Part shown: positions 1 to 12,039 of the stretch, piece by piece
How the letters are laid out: each line of letters starts with the position of its first letter
Numbering within the stretch: position 1 is the first letter of the stretch
Source: Monocercomonoides exilis
Lineage: Eukaryota > Preaxostyla > Oxymonadida > Polymastigidae
NCBI GenBank assembly: GCA_001643675.2
Contig: LSRY02000035.1
Span: 434,001-498,000, forward strand
Length of the DNA: 64,000 nt
Reading direction: 5' to 3'
The notes under the pieces: model-generated
Told to the model about the DNA's origin: nothing
What the model saw: only the letters and a program-made list of their open reading frames with translations
Database searches by the model: none
Position numbers and translations under genes: made by a program

Positions 1-170
1 TGTTTGATTGACAAAGCTTGACGCCAATGAATTCGATTCAATTTGACAGAGATATTTGTATGTTTATTTTTGAAAAGGTGAATTGGATAATAAATCAAAT
101 ATCTCTCTTATTATAACAACAAATATTTTGTTTTTCTTATTAAAGAAAGAATTATATGATAGATCAATAA

Positions 171-3100
171 ATGATAAATCTTCTGTCTGCGCTGCAATTA
201 ATTGCGTGCTTAGTGTTAGGGGTAGAAGCTGAAAAAGATGAAGGCTTTGTGCTGAATGAGGTGCAAACAATTTTTGTTTCGCATTTTGGAGATAATTCGA
301 GAAATGATTGCGGAACAAATATGGCGCCGTGCCAAACAATTGAACATGCACTTACGTTGCTGAATAAGGACATTGATGCAAAATTGATAAGGGTTATGGA
401 CGAACTTGAAATACAAGCTGGGAGCAAATGGAATAAAGAGTTTCTGCTTGAAATTGGAAGTTCATCTCCTCAGGGCATAAGCCGAACGCTGAAAGTTGAT
501 ATAAGCTCATCAGTGCAAAAGGGAATTTCACATGTTGTTTGTGAAATGGAGATGCAACTGCGTTGCTTGGATTTTTGTTTGACTCAAACAAATCAGAACC
601 CAACAGATATATCTGGGGGCACCTTCGAAAACACCAGAGAAGGGCATGCACTGCATCAACAAGATGCACCTGCAGTCATTTTACTCGATTCAGAAAACGG
701 AAACCTTCAGCTTGCTCATTGCACGATATCCACTTTGAAGCATTTGCTTGAGCCTTTTGAATTTTCATTTTTGAGCGCAAAAAGCGGAAAACTTTCGATT
801 GCAGATCTGGACATAAACGACGTTTGTAAGTTCAAGGCAAAAGTTTCTCCATTTATTGTTTCAGAAAAAGTCAATATTGTCAATCTGGACGAGCTGAAAG
901 TCGAACATTTTATTCTGGAGAAATGCTCTGTTTTTGAGCATCCGAAAAGCCTTAAGCTGAAAAACACTCATATTAATTATTGTGAAAGAAAGAACGAAAA
1001 TGTTGCATGCATGGATTGTTCGAGCAGTGCAGAAGATGTTGTCAATTTGGAGTTCACAAACTGTTTTTTTCAGTATTGCACTTCAGAAGATTCAATGGTC
1101 GGAGGCGCCCTTTCGGTTGGCATGGAAAATCCAAACAGCATTTTGGAAATGATGGGATGCTCCTTTCAAAGCTGCAAAGGTTTATGTGGAGCTGGTCTCT
1201 ATTTGAGTATTATTAAAGGAACAGTAACAATTTCGCAAACAAGTTTTTCATGTGAAGCGACAGTCGGAGGTGGCGGGATGTACGTGAAGGATGCGAATTT
1301 GATGAAAAGTTTAACTCTTATGGAAGTTTTATTTAATGACTGCAGCGCAGAAAATGGAGGAGGAGCGTGGATTGGCGTTGGCGGAGATGAAATAAAAACG
1401 AGCTGTTGGTTTCAAAATTGCCTTTTTTCAGGAAACAAGGTCTTGGAAAGTGGAGCAGATTTGTTTGTCTCGGAAGGCGGAACAAAATCGATTGACAAGA
1501 CTATTATTGACGAGAAAACGTTCTCGACTTCGGAAAGCAAAAGAGTTTGCATTCAAAATGCTACAAGTGGTGATATCCAGGAAAGAGATGATTTGCTGGG
1601 TGAAGGATCGTTGACTTATTACTTAAACGTTGACACAGGAAAAGACGATCCTGAATGCGGATTGGGAAAAGAGACGCCTTGCTTTTCGATGAGCGCAACG
1701 ATTAAGAGAATTGAAGTGAAATGGCAAACAAGCGTAATTGCAGATGGAGAGGGAATGATGCAGGTCAAAGAGCCAATAAACTTCGATGGCGATAAAGCAA
1801 TAGTTGTGGGAAGGAATTCGAAGAAATTGAATGTGAACGTTGCGTTGACAAAGGGACTTGTGGCAAATGGAGATGGAGCAATAAATGTTAGAAATAAGGC
1901 ATCAGTGTATCTGAGTTTATGGGACATAAATATAGATACAACGATTGAAACAACCAAGACTTCACCATTTGTTGTTTCCAGCGATTCTGCCTGGGCCTTT
2001 AGCATAAGCTCATCTATCATCTGTCCAAGCGATGCGAAAGGAATTTTGAATTGTGCTTTGTTTGAGATCCACGGGGGACGGTTTGAGCTGAATAAAATTG
2101 AAATGCACAATTTCTCATCAACCAGAGCATTGCTTCATGGAGAAGGAGAAACGCTTAAGATAATGTTGAATAAACTGAACCATCTCGAAACAACAAGCGC
2201 CACTGAGTCTGCTTTCACATTTTGTGGAGAATGGAAAGAAATTTTGCTTATGTCAAACAACTACACTGAATGCACTTCGCCGAATCACAAGAAGGGAGGA
2301 GCCATCTACATTAAATATTCTCGAGCTAATGCACATGTGCAAATCAGTGATGAAAGATTTGAAAGTTGCTCATGCACTGAAGGCGATGGAACTGGAGATG
2401 GATCGCTTGGGGGAGCTGTGTTCATTGAAGCAATAGACGAGGTTGTTGATGACTTGAATATTTATTTATCACAATCAACTTTCACAAAATGTGTTTCAGA
2501 TGTTGGCAAATGGATTTTTATATCGTGCCCAAAAGGAGTTACACAATTAACTGATGATTGCTTTGAATTTTCCTTGAATAAATTGTATGGGAAAGAGAAT
2601 TTAATGATTGTTGAAGAGAGGCAGAACAAAGAGACGGTTAATGGAAGAAAGAGTCCGAGCAATGCAGATCGCGTTGATCTTCTGATGCCAGGAGAGCATC
2701 AACTTATCTACAAAAGCACAACGCTTTATGTTGGAGGAGAAGGATCCGTTGACTCAAGAGATTGTGGAAGAAAAGAGAAGCCGTGCCAAACAATTGAATG
2801 CACAGAAGACCATGCTATTTTTGGAAAGACGAATTCCTTTTTGGTCAGTGGAATGCACACTTTGAAGAGGTCGATCATTCCTGCCGATTACACTGCTTTC
2901 GATATTGGTTCTAAGAGCAAAGATGCTGCTACGCTTGTTATTCCGCAGGCTCTTGAACTTTATTGCGACGATGTTGCTGTGATTTATTGCATTAAGCAGT
3001 TGATTTCGTTGTACACATTGTCGATAGAGTATCCACTGCATTTTGAACACCGCCCAGTTGATATTATTTTGATCGAGGGAGATTGTCAACTCATTTCAAT

Positions 3101-4313
3101 AACTTTGAAGCCATCTGAAGAGGAGCTAGAAGCTTATAGCAACCAATTTTCTGTGCCTTTTCTGGACTTTAAGCTGATTGTTGCTCGGAAAGGATCATTG
3201 ATAATGACAAATGTTGTCGTTATTGGTACAATAAGTGAAAAAGCAGCCTCTAGTGCAATTGCTTCTCTTGATCCAACATTGAATTATCATCAACAGGAAT
3301 ACGGAAAAGATGGAATTGCAGTTAACTTCAGAAAAGAGCTGGAAGATGATGCCTCTGTTTGCGAATGGGGCAGCTGCCTTGTTTCGATTCGAACTCGGCG
3401 CGGACCGAGTGTTCCTTGTATTGAAAATTGCGTATTCAAGAATATAAAAGAAGGAGCGTTGCTAATTACAGACTCAGTTTTGGAGATGGAAAACAACACC
3501 TTTGAAAATAACCGACCAGACCCGTCGAGCAAAGCATTTCCTCATCTGAGGCACAACATCCACTGCGAAAAGGGAGACATTTGCCGAATCACAATCAAGT
3601 CATTGAACGAGACAAGCGATGGCTCAACTGATGTTCCATTTGGCTTTTGGAACAAGGAGTGCGATGTGAATGGAGAAGCAGTGAAAAGCATGACAGGGCT
3701 GTTTTACACGCCTGAGCTGAAAGAAGCAGCAATTGAAAAGCCTTCGAAGGCTCATCCAGCAAATGACAATCAAATGGATATTCTCAATAAATACTGGTTA
3801 GATGCGAAAAGCGAAGAAAGCAAGGTGATTATCAATGTGAAAGGAGAATATCTTATTCCGTGTGGCTTGAGGTTTGAAATTGGGAAAAAAGAAGGAAAAG
3901 GCCAGTTGCAATGGGCTGAGGTGCCAATCTCAGAATTTTTGAACGAGTCATTCCTGAAAGTGAAGATTGAGAAGTCTTTTTTGGATGCAAAGGATGCTGA
4001 AACCATTGAAGTTCGCTTGCGCTATCCAAACGGATTGAAAAATGGAGTGGATGCAACAGCCAGTGTGATTCTGAAGCAAGTTAAAAAGGAAGATGATCCA
4101 GAAAAGGAAACACCTCCACAGCAACCAATCATAACAATTATAATTGTTGCCTCGTGTTGCGGAGGAGCAGCTGTTATTGCAGCAGTCGTAGTTGTGCTTG
4201 CTGTGTGTGTGGTTCGCCAAAAGCGGAGAGGATATGCCAGGTTAAGCAAGAGCGAGGAGAAGAAAGACATAAATTCTCGCCCTTTGAGCTCCTATTCTCA
4301 GACAAGTTGGTGA
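171..4313 (+). CDS. Beta-helix surface protein, type I membrane protein
   Basis: Single-exon gene beginning at the first ATG and ending in TGA, 1380 residues. Residues 1-20 are a hydrophobic signal peptide. Residues about 1319-1350 are a transmembrane helix followed by a basic, serine-rich tail of about 30 residues, so nearly the whole protein should lie outside the cell. The ectodomain carries three copies of a cysteine module at about residues 46, 495 and 862 (DCGTNMAPCQTIE, ECGLGKETPCFSM, DCGRKEKPCQTIE). Each opens a block of short repeats with Gly-Gly-x-hydrophobic turns (GGALSV, GGGMYV, GGAIYI), the look of right-handed parallel beta-helix/pectin-lyase-like proteins. Such proteins are expanded in oxymonads. 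Adhesion or sensing is inference. Unlike the related gene remnants at 30.5 and 38-41.6 kb it has no kinase-like domain and no reading-frame damage. Confidence 0.9.
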   Translation: MINLLSALQLIACLVLGVEAEKDEGFVLNEVQTIFVSHFGDNSRNDCGTNMAPCQTIEHALTLLNKDIDAKLIRVMDELEIQAGSKWNKEFLLEIGSSSPQGISRTLKVDISSSVQKGISHVVCEMEMQLRCLDFCLTQTNQNPTDISGGTFENTREGHALHQQDAPAVILLDSENGNLQLAHCTISTLKHLLEPFEFSFLSAKSGKLSIADLDINDVCKFKAKVSPFIVSEKVNIVNLDELKVEHFILEKCSVFEHPKSLKLKNTHINYCERKNENVACMDCSSSAEDVVNLEFTNCFFQYCTSEDSMVGGALSVGMENPNSILEMMGCSFQSCKGLCGAGLYLSIIKGTVTISQTSFSCEATVGGGGMYVKDANLMKSLTLMEVLFNDCSAENGGGAWIGVGGDEIKTSCWFQNCLFSGNKVLESGADLFVSEGGTKSIDKTIIDEKTFSTSESKRVCIQNATSGDIQERDDLLGEGSLTYYLNVDTGKDDPECGLGKETPCFSMSATIKRIEVKWQTSVIADGEGMMQVKEPINFDGDKAIVVGRNSKKLNVNVALTKGLVANGDGAINVRNKASVYLSLWDINIDTTIETTKTSPFVVSSDSAWAFSISSSIICPSDAKGILNCALFEIHGGRFELNKIEMHNFSSTRALLHGEGETLKIMLNKLNHLETTSATESAFTFCGEWKEILLMSNNYTECTSPNHKKGGAIYIKYSRANAHVQISDERFESCSCTEGDGTGDGSLGGAVFIEAIDEVVDDLNIYLSQSTFTKCVSDVGKWIFISCPKGVTQLTDDCFEFSLNKLYGKENLMIVEERQNKETVNGRKSPSNADRVDLLMPGEHQLIYKSTTLYVGGEGSVDSRDCGRKEKPCQTIECTEDHAIFGKTNSFLVSGMHTLKRSIIPADYTAFDIGSKSKDAATLVIPQALELYCDDVAVIYCIKQLISLYTLSIEYPLHFEHRPVDIILIEGDCQLISITLKPSEEELEAYSNQFSVPFLDFKLIVARKGSLIMTNVVVIGTISEKAASSAIASLDPTLNYHQQEYGKDGIAVNFRKELEDDASVCEWGSCLVSIRTRRGPSVPCIENCVFKNIKEGALLITDSVLEMENNTFENNRPDPSSKAFPHLRHNIHCEKGDICRITIKSLNETSDGSTDVPFGFWNKECDVNGEAVKSMTGLFYTPELKEAAIEKPSKAHPANDNQMDILNKYWLDAKSEESKVIINVKGEYLIPCGLRFEIGKKEGKGQLQWAEVPISEFLNESFLKVKIEKSFLDAKDAETIEVRLRYPNGLKNGVDATASVILKQVKKEDDPEKETPPQQPIITIIIVASCCGGAAVIAAVVVVLAVCVVRQKRRGYARLSKSEEKKDINSRPLSSYSQTSW

Positions 4314-5149
4314 ATTGATCCTGGAATGTTCTATTTGTGAAAGTGTTTAATGGATTTTGTGTTTTTGCATATTATTAGATGTTTTTATCTTTTTATCATT
4401 TGTTATTTCAAAATACTTATTTGTGTTTAGTATAGCTGTTATGGAGAATTTATTTTTCTATTCTTTTTTTTTTTTAGATAAAAATATATTTTGTTAATCT
4501 TTTGTTGCAAATAGAAAGAACATATTTTGATGTATTTGTATTTCACTTTTAATTGAGAATTTACAAACTTTAACTTTTTTTTTATTTATTACAAGCGAAA
4601 GAGAAAAAAATTAGGTTTCATTTTTTCTCATGTTATTTTATCGTTTTAATTTTTGTAATTGATGACAGCCCTTATTTGGCTGAAAATTAAGAGAAATAAA
4701 TTTTAATTTCGTTGGAATTGTTCAATAAATTGAATTTTGAAACAACACTTCTTTATTTATTTGAGTGACTTTTATCTCGAAAAAAAAAAAGAAACCAAAT
4801 CAAAGATGTGAGTTTTCAGTAAATAGCATCCTGAAATGAAGAATAAGAAATTTGGCTTGATGTTACACAAAAATAAAGAAAAAGAAAATATTTCTTTCTG
4901 TTCTGGTTGAGCTCTGCTTTTGAGCTATGCCTCCACACGAGAACAGAGGATCGCCTGCCTTCAACGAGGCTGCTGAAGAAGAAAGGCGCAATGAGGAGAA
5001 TAAGAAGAAGTATTAGAAGCAGAATCAAAAACAGAAGAAGAGCAAGTTGAAGATACAACATTAAGCAGAGCAATTTTTGAAAATTAATCACAATCAATCA
5101 AAAACTGTAAATTGATAGCTCCAAACAAAATAAAGATGAAAATGCATCG
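4314..5149. other. AT-rich intergenic region
   Basis: No supported gene. Long A and T runs dominate. A 29-codon ATG ORF at about 4927 (+), rich in Glu/Lys, has no recognisable relatives in the window and is not called. Confidence 0.5.
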
Positions 5150-6296
5150 TCTCATTTGATGTAATTCCCCTTGAAGCATTCCAGAGAGGTTTCATTTCTG
5201 CTTCTTTATGTGTTTCTTTCAGTCTTTCTTATCTCTTCAGAGGCTCTATCTTTGCATTTTTTGCCTCTCTTCATCTTCCAATGAACTGCAATGCAAGCAA
5301 TCCAGGCTCCCAGCGCTGCCCTCATTTTATGTCCCAATCATTCCTCGTTTCGATTGGACAGAAAAAAAAGCAGGAACAAACTGAGTGCATTCGAAGATAC
5401 CGTTTAAAATATTCATTTGTAGAGACACTTCTTTCTTTTCCCCTTTCTCCTTTTTCCTAAATCGAATGAAGCGTACTCAATAGCTTCGGCTGCCGTGCGT
5501 ATTCTCCACGAACAGTTCTGCAACTTGGCGATCCATCGCACACTTGCGAAGCTGAAATCCGCAAAGTTCATGAGCTGTGATTCGTTTCTCTCAACTTCAG
5601 CTTCCGCCTTTCTTCTGCTTCATGACCAAATCCACAATGACGGAAGCAGAAAGATCTGCTTCACAGATTCCCCCTAACTTCATCTTTCTTCCTGCTTTTC
5701 CCTCTATAAGAAGCTAACTTTATCTTCAATTTTCATTGGCAACCTTCGGAGGTGATAAAATTCGCTGTGAATGACTTTCACTACTTTTTCTTTGAGCTCT
5801 GCTTTCTGCACAAACCAATCTTCGTTGCTTACCATCTTCCATTTAATCGTTCCATTGATGACCGTTTCATATGAGCTTTCAGTTTGATCATATTTTTCAG
5901 TTCCATTGTTGGAGAAGCTGTGTTATTGAGTATTCACAACCAATTTATATATCAAATTTAGATGAGGAGAATTCGAGGCCCCCAAATCGACTTGTCCGCA
6001 AATCATAGTTCTTCTATTCCGTATTCTTTTCGGACGAAGTTCACTCGATAAGTTTTATTTTTCATTTTTAATAATCGCATTTTAAATTCTTTTGCTTGAG
6101 AGAATATCACAAACAATTCATAAACACCTTCAAATTAAAAAAAAAAATGAAAATAAATGCAAACCTCCAAAATCTTGCTCCCCCACAGAAATGACTGAAT
6201 CATCTCTAGCAAAGGACTTTTGTTTTCATCAAAAAACAGTCTGTTTTGCCCTTTCCATTTCCTGATAAAAATTTTCATTGGAAACAATGGCCTCAT
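5150..6296 (-). pseudogene. Eroded multi-exon gene remnant, function unknown
   Basis: The minus strand holds several protein-like open stretches in changing frames. From 6296 to 6165 an ATG opens 44 codons (MRPLFPMKIF...) that end at a GTTTGC splice-donor-like site. From about 5910 to 5706 there are about 70 open codons including SSYETVINGTIKWKM and EFYHLRRLPMKIEDK, ended by TAG. A further stretch runs from 5682 to 5597 (KLGGICEADLSASVIVDL). More fragments follow to about 5150 in shifted frames, for example GSAGSLDCLHCSSLEDEE. The amino-acid composition is that of real protein rather than low-complexity shadow, but frames are broken by indels and stops. I do not recognise the family. Limits are approximate. 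Confidence 0.4.
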
Positions 6297-6606
6297 ACCT
6301 AAAGTACAGAAAAATAATCAGGGGTTGTTTCCTCAGAATTTGCTCACAAACAACATCTGAATTTGGGTTTTTTCTTATGAGATTGATCACTTAACGGAGC
6401 AAAAGGATTTTCTTGATCTTTCAAGTAAGACTAATCGAACGGTCTGTATCCGAGATTTTTCTTGTAGCAGCAAATATTTGTCAAGTTAATCCGTTTGTTT
6501 TATCATTGCATTTGCAGTATTTGTTTGAAAAACAAAAATGTTTGTATAATTCGATTATCTCATTTATATGTTGAATTTCATTGCTTTCCATAGACCATTG
6601 TATATA

Positions 6607-8064
6607 ATGAAGATAACAAGTGAAGCTGATTATGAAATTCAAAAACAATTCCGAAGAGGAAAGTTTTCAAGTTTGTTTTGTCTGTCTTGTTTGTTTTTTA
6701 AGAAATATTTGGTTCGGAAATTCATTAATTTGCAGGATTGCTTTCTGAGCTGGGAAATTTCGCTGGCGATGAGCAAAAGCAAAAAATAGACGAGATGATT
6801 GAAATTTTAAACGAAATGAATGGATTAGAATTGATTTATTTTTTGACAGAAAAAGAATTTAACGAAATCAGCAAAATGATCGGAAAAAATAAATTAACAT
6901 TGACAAATGCTTTTACGCTGTTAAGTCACATTGGACACTGTAGAATAGAGTTTTCAGTATCATTCTCAAGATTTTGTGATTCTTTGTTGGCAAAAAGATT
7001 TGAGAACATGATTGAAACAGAAGCGATGAAGAGGGAGAGGGATGAAAACCTGCTGATTGATCTTTGCAAATGCTATATACTCCTGCGAAGAGAGAAAGAC
7101 AGCGTTTCAATTGAGTTACGTCTGATTATCATTCCTTTTCTTATGAATGTTGTATTGAGGAAAATAAAAAGCAAAGAAGCGCAAAGAGAAATCGAAATAA
7201 TTCTGACTGCTTTGAGCACAATGGAAGAGAAACAGGTGTGAAAGCTTTTATTTATGTGTTGATGAAAAGTTGTGTTTTGTTTTGTATTTCAATCATTGAC
7301 AGAATGCAATAACAGATCTGTGTGTGAATGAGATGGTGGAAGTGATCAAATATCATCAACAGCATCGAAATCTGACTCGACTAGCGCACCAATCAGCTTG
7401 GATTTATCTGGTTAATCATTTTGAACCAGGCGGGATATTGGAAAGAACTTGCATGAATGAGCTGCATATTGCGAGAGAAGTTGCAATGGAACTGGAAGAG
7501 CTGACGAAATGTGTGGACTGGAAGAAGAAAAAAGCAAAGTGGGAAGCGCAGAAGGAAGCGTGGATGATAAAGAGATGGATAAATACAGTCAAAGACAAAT
7601 TTGGGTTTTTGGACTTTGAATTGCGTAATGTTGAAAGGATCGAACTTTATCGCTGGATTTCGAGAACTTGCAAATTGGCAGGAAAGAATGAAAGAGAAAT
7701 ATCAAAAGATTGCATCAAACTTTTTGAATCAAAAACAGCAGGCACAAACACGAGCATTGATTTCTTGCTGAAAAGCGAAATAGTTGAGGCAGTTTTTGAG
7801 ACACTTCTGCTGTCAACATTGGATGAAGAAGAGGCAGAAAGCTGTTTGCATTTCTTTGTGACTCTTTCAGATGGATTGAGAGAGAAAAGCGATTATGAGA
7901 CAGTCGAAGCGAAAAGAAAAGCTATTAAAAGAAAAGCATTCGACATATTGGAAGAACGAGGATTCGAAGAATGCATTACGAGCTTTAAAGAAAACTTGTA
8001 TTATACCAGAATCCATTGGAACATTATGTCTGGGGAAACATCAAAATTTTTTGTGTTTTTGTGA
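6607..8064 (+). CDS. Family H alpha-helical hypothetical protein, copy 1
   Basis: Three-exon model: 6607-6670, 6736-7235 and 7303-8064, giving 441 residues with a TGA stop. Introns are 65 and 67 nt (GTTTGT...TTTGCAG and GTGTGA...TTGACAG). Exon 1 gives a variable 21-residue leader ending in Gly-Lys-Phe-Ser. Exon 2 encodes a Glu/Lys-rich helical region (LLSELGNFAGDEQKQKIDEM) and exon 3 a second block (EVIKYHQQHRNLTRLAHQSA, then a Lys/Glu-rich hinge, then a helical C-terminus). Exon 3 is 762 nt, exactly as in the copies at 8524 and 58630. Start chosen at the ATG giving the same leader length as the paralogues; an in-frame ATG at 6568 is possible. There is no signal peptide or membrane segment, and function is unknown. 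The helix-rich makeup could suit an ARM/HEAT-type scaffold, which is inference. Convergent with the next copy. Confidence 0.8.
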
Positions 8065-8523
8065 GCGAAATGACATTTTCTGCTTTGTCTTTTGAAATAC
8101 TTTGTTTTTTTCAGAACTGTTGAGAACAAAGCGTATTGAATTTTGTTTTGTTGTTAGCAAAGGTTCTCTTCTTGTTGAGAGAGAGAGAAAAGAATTAGTT
8201 TTTATTTTTTTAATTAATTTTTCCTTCCCAATTGAATAATTCATTTGCTTCTTGTTGAAGTCACTTCACTTCACCAAATTGTTGTGGGCTCTATGCAAAA
8301 TCTTTTGTTGAGGAGTTTTGAGTTTTCTTCAAACACTTAAAGCCTTTTAATAGCCATATTTGTGAACCAAGACAAAAAACTTTCTTTTTGAAAACAATAA
8401 TTCATCAATAAAGAAGAATTTTCAATTAAAATTTGTTTATAACTGAAAGAGAAACTTGTGAAAATATGAAAAGTTGAAAAATAAGAAAGAATGCGGATGA
8501 AAAATGAAGAGCTTTTCATTTGA

Positions 8524-9984
8524 TTAAACATTCACAAAATAATCAGAAATACACAGCGATAATACACCAAAACGGTCTCTGTTAAGAAAGTCAAATCTTT
8601 CATGAAAGCAAATGATGATATCTTCATATCCTTCTTCTTCAATCTTTTCAAATGCCTTCCTTTTCGATCCTTTTCTTTTCGCTTCTTCCATTTCATCCTC
8701 CTCCTCTTCTTTCAATTTCTTTGAAATCTTCACAAAAAACTCTAAGCTTTCATATGTCACAAAGTCATTCAATGTTGGTCGACAAATCTCTTCTAAGATG
8801 AGACTGACAGCTCCTCTTTTCAGCAAGTCTTCAACTTTCACATTTTTGTTAATCACAGAATAACTAAATGATTCAACGCATTGGCTGCAAATGTCTCTGT
8901 AATTATCCTTTGCTGATCGAAATGCCAGCACAATGCTTTTAACAAGCACAGAATACTCTTCATTCCGTAATCTACTGAAGAAAAGGAATTTTCCCAAATT
9001 TTGGAGCCATTTCGATAATATAATCTCTTCTTTGCCTTCTTTTCCTCTCTCTTCTTTCTCTCTCTTCCAATACACATATTTCATCAGCTCTTCCATTTCT
9101 CTTCTCGCCTCTCTCACAAAATGCAGATCATTCACGATGACTTCTTCCAAATTTTCATCATTAAACAATCTGTTAGTCAAAAAACCCCAAGCAGACTGAT
9201 ACGCAAGTTGAGTCAGATTCCTATGCTCTTGATGATAAATGATGATCTCTTTGATTTCATCCAAGAAAAGTTCTCTTTCAACGTTCTTATCAGAAAAGAA
9301 GAAAAAATCAATAATATCAAATAATAAATAAATAAATAAATAAATAGCAACATTCAAACATAATACTCAATATCACTCAAAGTCAGCAAAGCCATTTCCA
9401 CTTCTTTTTGAACTTCCTCGCTTTCCTCTTTCTTCAATGCAACTTTCAGAAGACACTGCATACAGATTGTAAGCAATTCCGTCCAGCAGTTGTTTCTGAG
9501 TGAAAGATAGCACAAACAAAGATCAGCATAAAGCATTTCGTTCTTTCCAACTTTTTTTTCATTTTCGTCAGAAATCATCTTTTCAAATCTTTTGTTCAAT
9601 GAAGATAAGGGAAAGACTTGAAACAACCCTTTTTTCATCAAACAACAATATCCAACGCGCTTCAGCAGCGCAATGACATTTTCAACAGACAATTTCTTTT
9701 CTTCAATCATTTTGTTGATTTTGTTGTACAATTCTTTTGTGAAAACTGATTTGAATTCTTCTTCTTCCATTTCATCAATTATTTCATTCATTTCTTCAAT
9801 TTTCTGTTTTTGTTCATCCTCATTGCTGTTTTCCAGCTCATGGAACAATTCTGCAAAAGACATACAAATATTAAAACCCATCCTTCATTATTCAATCCAA
9901 ATAAAAGAGCAAACTTGAAAACTTTTCGGTTTGAGTCACTGCCAGAATTCTTGAATCAGGTTCATCATCATAACGCAGACTCAT
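8524..9984 (-). CDS. Family H alpha-helical hypothetical protein, copy 2
   Basis: Three-exon model on the minus strand: 9984-9915 (70 nt), 9850-9360 (491 nt) and 9285-8524 (762 nt), in total 440 residues with a TAA stop. Introns are 64 nt (GTTTGC...TTTTGCAG) and 74 nt (GTTTGA...GATAAG). The leader (MSLRYDDEPDSRILAVTQ...) joins in frame to KLFHELENSNEDEQKQKIEE. Exon 3 starts NVERELFLDEIKEIIIYHQ and contains HRNLTQLAYQSAWGF and NDLHFVREARREMEEL, the hallmark blocks of the family. The sequence is intact throughout. It lies tail to tail with copy 1, 459 bp apart. The pair is diverged rather than a recent duplication. Function unknown. Confidence 0.85.
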
Positions 9985-12037
9985 TCTGTTTGTTGCAAAG
10001 AATATTCAAAATAAAGGGTAAAGCTTGGCAAGCAAGAATACAAAAGGATAATACAAACATCGTTGAAAATCAAGAAAAAATAAAGCAGAAAGGAGTTTCG
10101 ACACAAGTGCTTTTGCCTGAAAAAATTGAATCAAATAGAGAACGCAACGAAATGTCTTGGATTGGCTGTTTAAGCAAGAAAAGTGAATCTTTTGATTCTA
10201 TTTGATCAAACCAACAAAAAATTGTTTGAATGCGAATTTTTCACAAAATGAAGTGAGAAACTTCTTTTTCCCGAAGACATTGCTTCGAGGCTTTGAAACA
10301 AAATTTATTTTATCATAGGAATGGAAATCTTGTTGAAGAGAATTCGAAAAGAGGAAATGTCAATTCTTGAAGAGAAAGTGTTTTAAGGCTTTTTTGGGAA
10401 GAAGAACATGAATGAAAAGTGAACACATGATACTAGCATTCTTGTCATTTTTCATGAATTGCTAATGTTAGCATGTGATTCAAAATTACTCATAGGATTA
10501 CAAAAGATTCAAAGAAATGAGTTTCTGAAAAACAAAATGAATTTGCAGAACAAAATAATATTCCATTCTTTGTATTAGAGCATGTTCAAAAGCAAGCAGA
10601 ATGGCTGAATATTGCAGCAAAATTGTTTCATTGCGAAAATGGTTCATTGGATTTGGAAATGGAGCATTTGAAGAAAAGCAATGATGATCATCTGCAACAG
10701 AAAGATGCAGATCCCCAGATTTCGTTATGCTCCAACATAAAAAGATATTTGCTTGTTTCTTTGTGAGCCATCGAATGCTCAAGATTCCTTTGTCTTCTGC
10801 ATCTTCGTCTTCATCTTCTCTGAGCTCGTTGTCATCACGACTTCTCCTTCGACGGCCGATGTATTTTACAAAGAACACAATTTTCACAGAACTTGGAACA
10901 GATCTTATATTGAATTGATTCAGATTACTCTTCCAGACACGAAAACAGAATGAATTTCCTCTGCTATCTTTCCAGCTCTTTATTTGTTTTCCACCCCTTC
11001 TGTGAATGTTGCAAGTCCAATCTGGTTATTATCATTGTAATTATCATTATTATTAACGCAATCTTCATCATCTTCTTGTACCAATTAATCATCATCACAT
11101 TGCACAATCCCCGCCACACAGCATCACTCGCATCATCTATTTGGAGTTCTTCATGATTAGTGACTGCGTCAGAGATTACGATTGAAGAGAAGAGAAGAAA
11201 AAAAGATGAAATTAATATTTGAAGAAAATCTACACAAAAATGAATGAAATGAAGAAGAACAAAAGAAGGAAAATCAGGAGGAATAAGTTGGAAAGAGTTG
11301 AAGAAAGACATTTTGAGAGAATGAAGAGAAAAGGAAAGAGAAAGAAGAATTCGAGGAGGTGGAATCAGAAAGCCTGTCACTCCCTTCATTCTGATGGGAA
11401 GGAAGTTGAATTATTGCTTTTGTTTTTTCCTTGTAAGTCGCGCCGTTTCTGTTGGTAACTGAAAGATCAAATGATGGTTTGCATTTTTCATTAGTTCATA
11501 TCACAAATTCATCTTCTCCATCTTCCGAATGTTATTTCCTGTCAGCTGAAGCCAAGTGATTTTCGATGCCAAAGATGTTCGGCATGACAGCATATGAATG
11601 TGATGGCATCTCTTCTTGAAACGACTTTGAAAAAGTGTTGAATTATGTTGCTTCACTTCTTTCGAAGGACTTTGCAAACAATCTTTGCATAAACGATTTC
11701 TTGATAAATAATGTCATTTTCGTGGATGAAGCGCACAGCACTGATCTTCCGCATTTTGAGTGAATATTTCCTTTCTTTCTTTCACACGAACTCTCTCATG
11801 CTTTTTTTCTTTAATTCCATTTTGGCTATTTCATTTTTTCATTTTTTCATTTTCAAAACCTCAAATAATTCGTTGAGCTTTTTCGAATAGTTTTCAAATG
11901 AGAATGAAAAACTAATAAATAAATAAATAAATAAAACACTTCGAATGGGAAAACATCATGTTCTTTTTTGTTTCTTTCCTGAAATACCTCGCAAAAAAGA
12001 ATTCATGTTTTTCTCTTTGTCATTATTTGTTTTCATT
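9985..12037. other. Intergenic region with possible coding debris
   Basis: No complete gene. Two plus-strand stretches read like old coding sequence. One at about 10550-10766 is an open frame of about 70 codons (VQKQAEWLNIAAKLFHCENG) with no start or splice context. The other at about 11570-11760 reads NDFEKVLNYVASLLSKDF and VIFVDEAHSTDLPHFE to a TGA, with one internal TGA. Neither can be assigned to a family. The rest is AT-rich, including a (TAAA)n run near 11920. Confidence 0.3.
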
Positions 12038-12039
12038 TA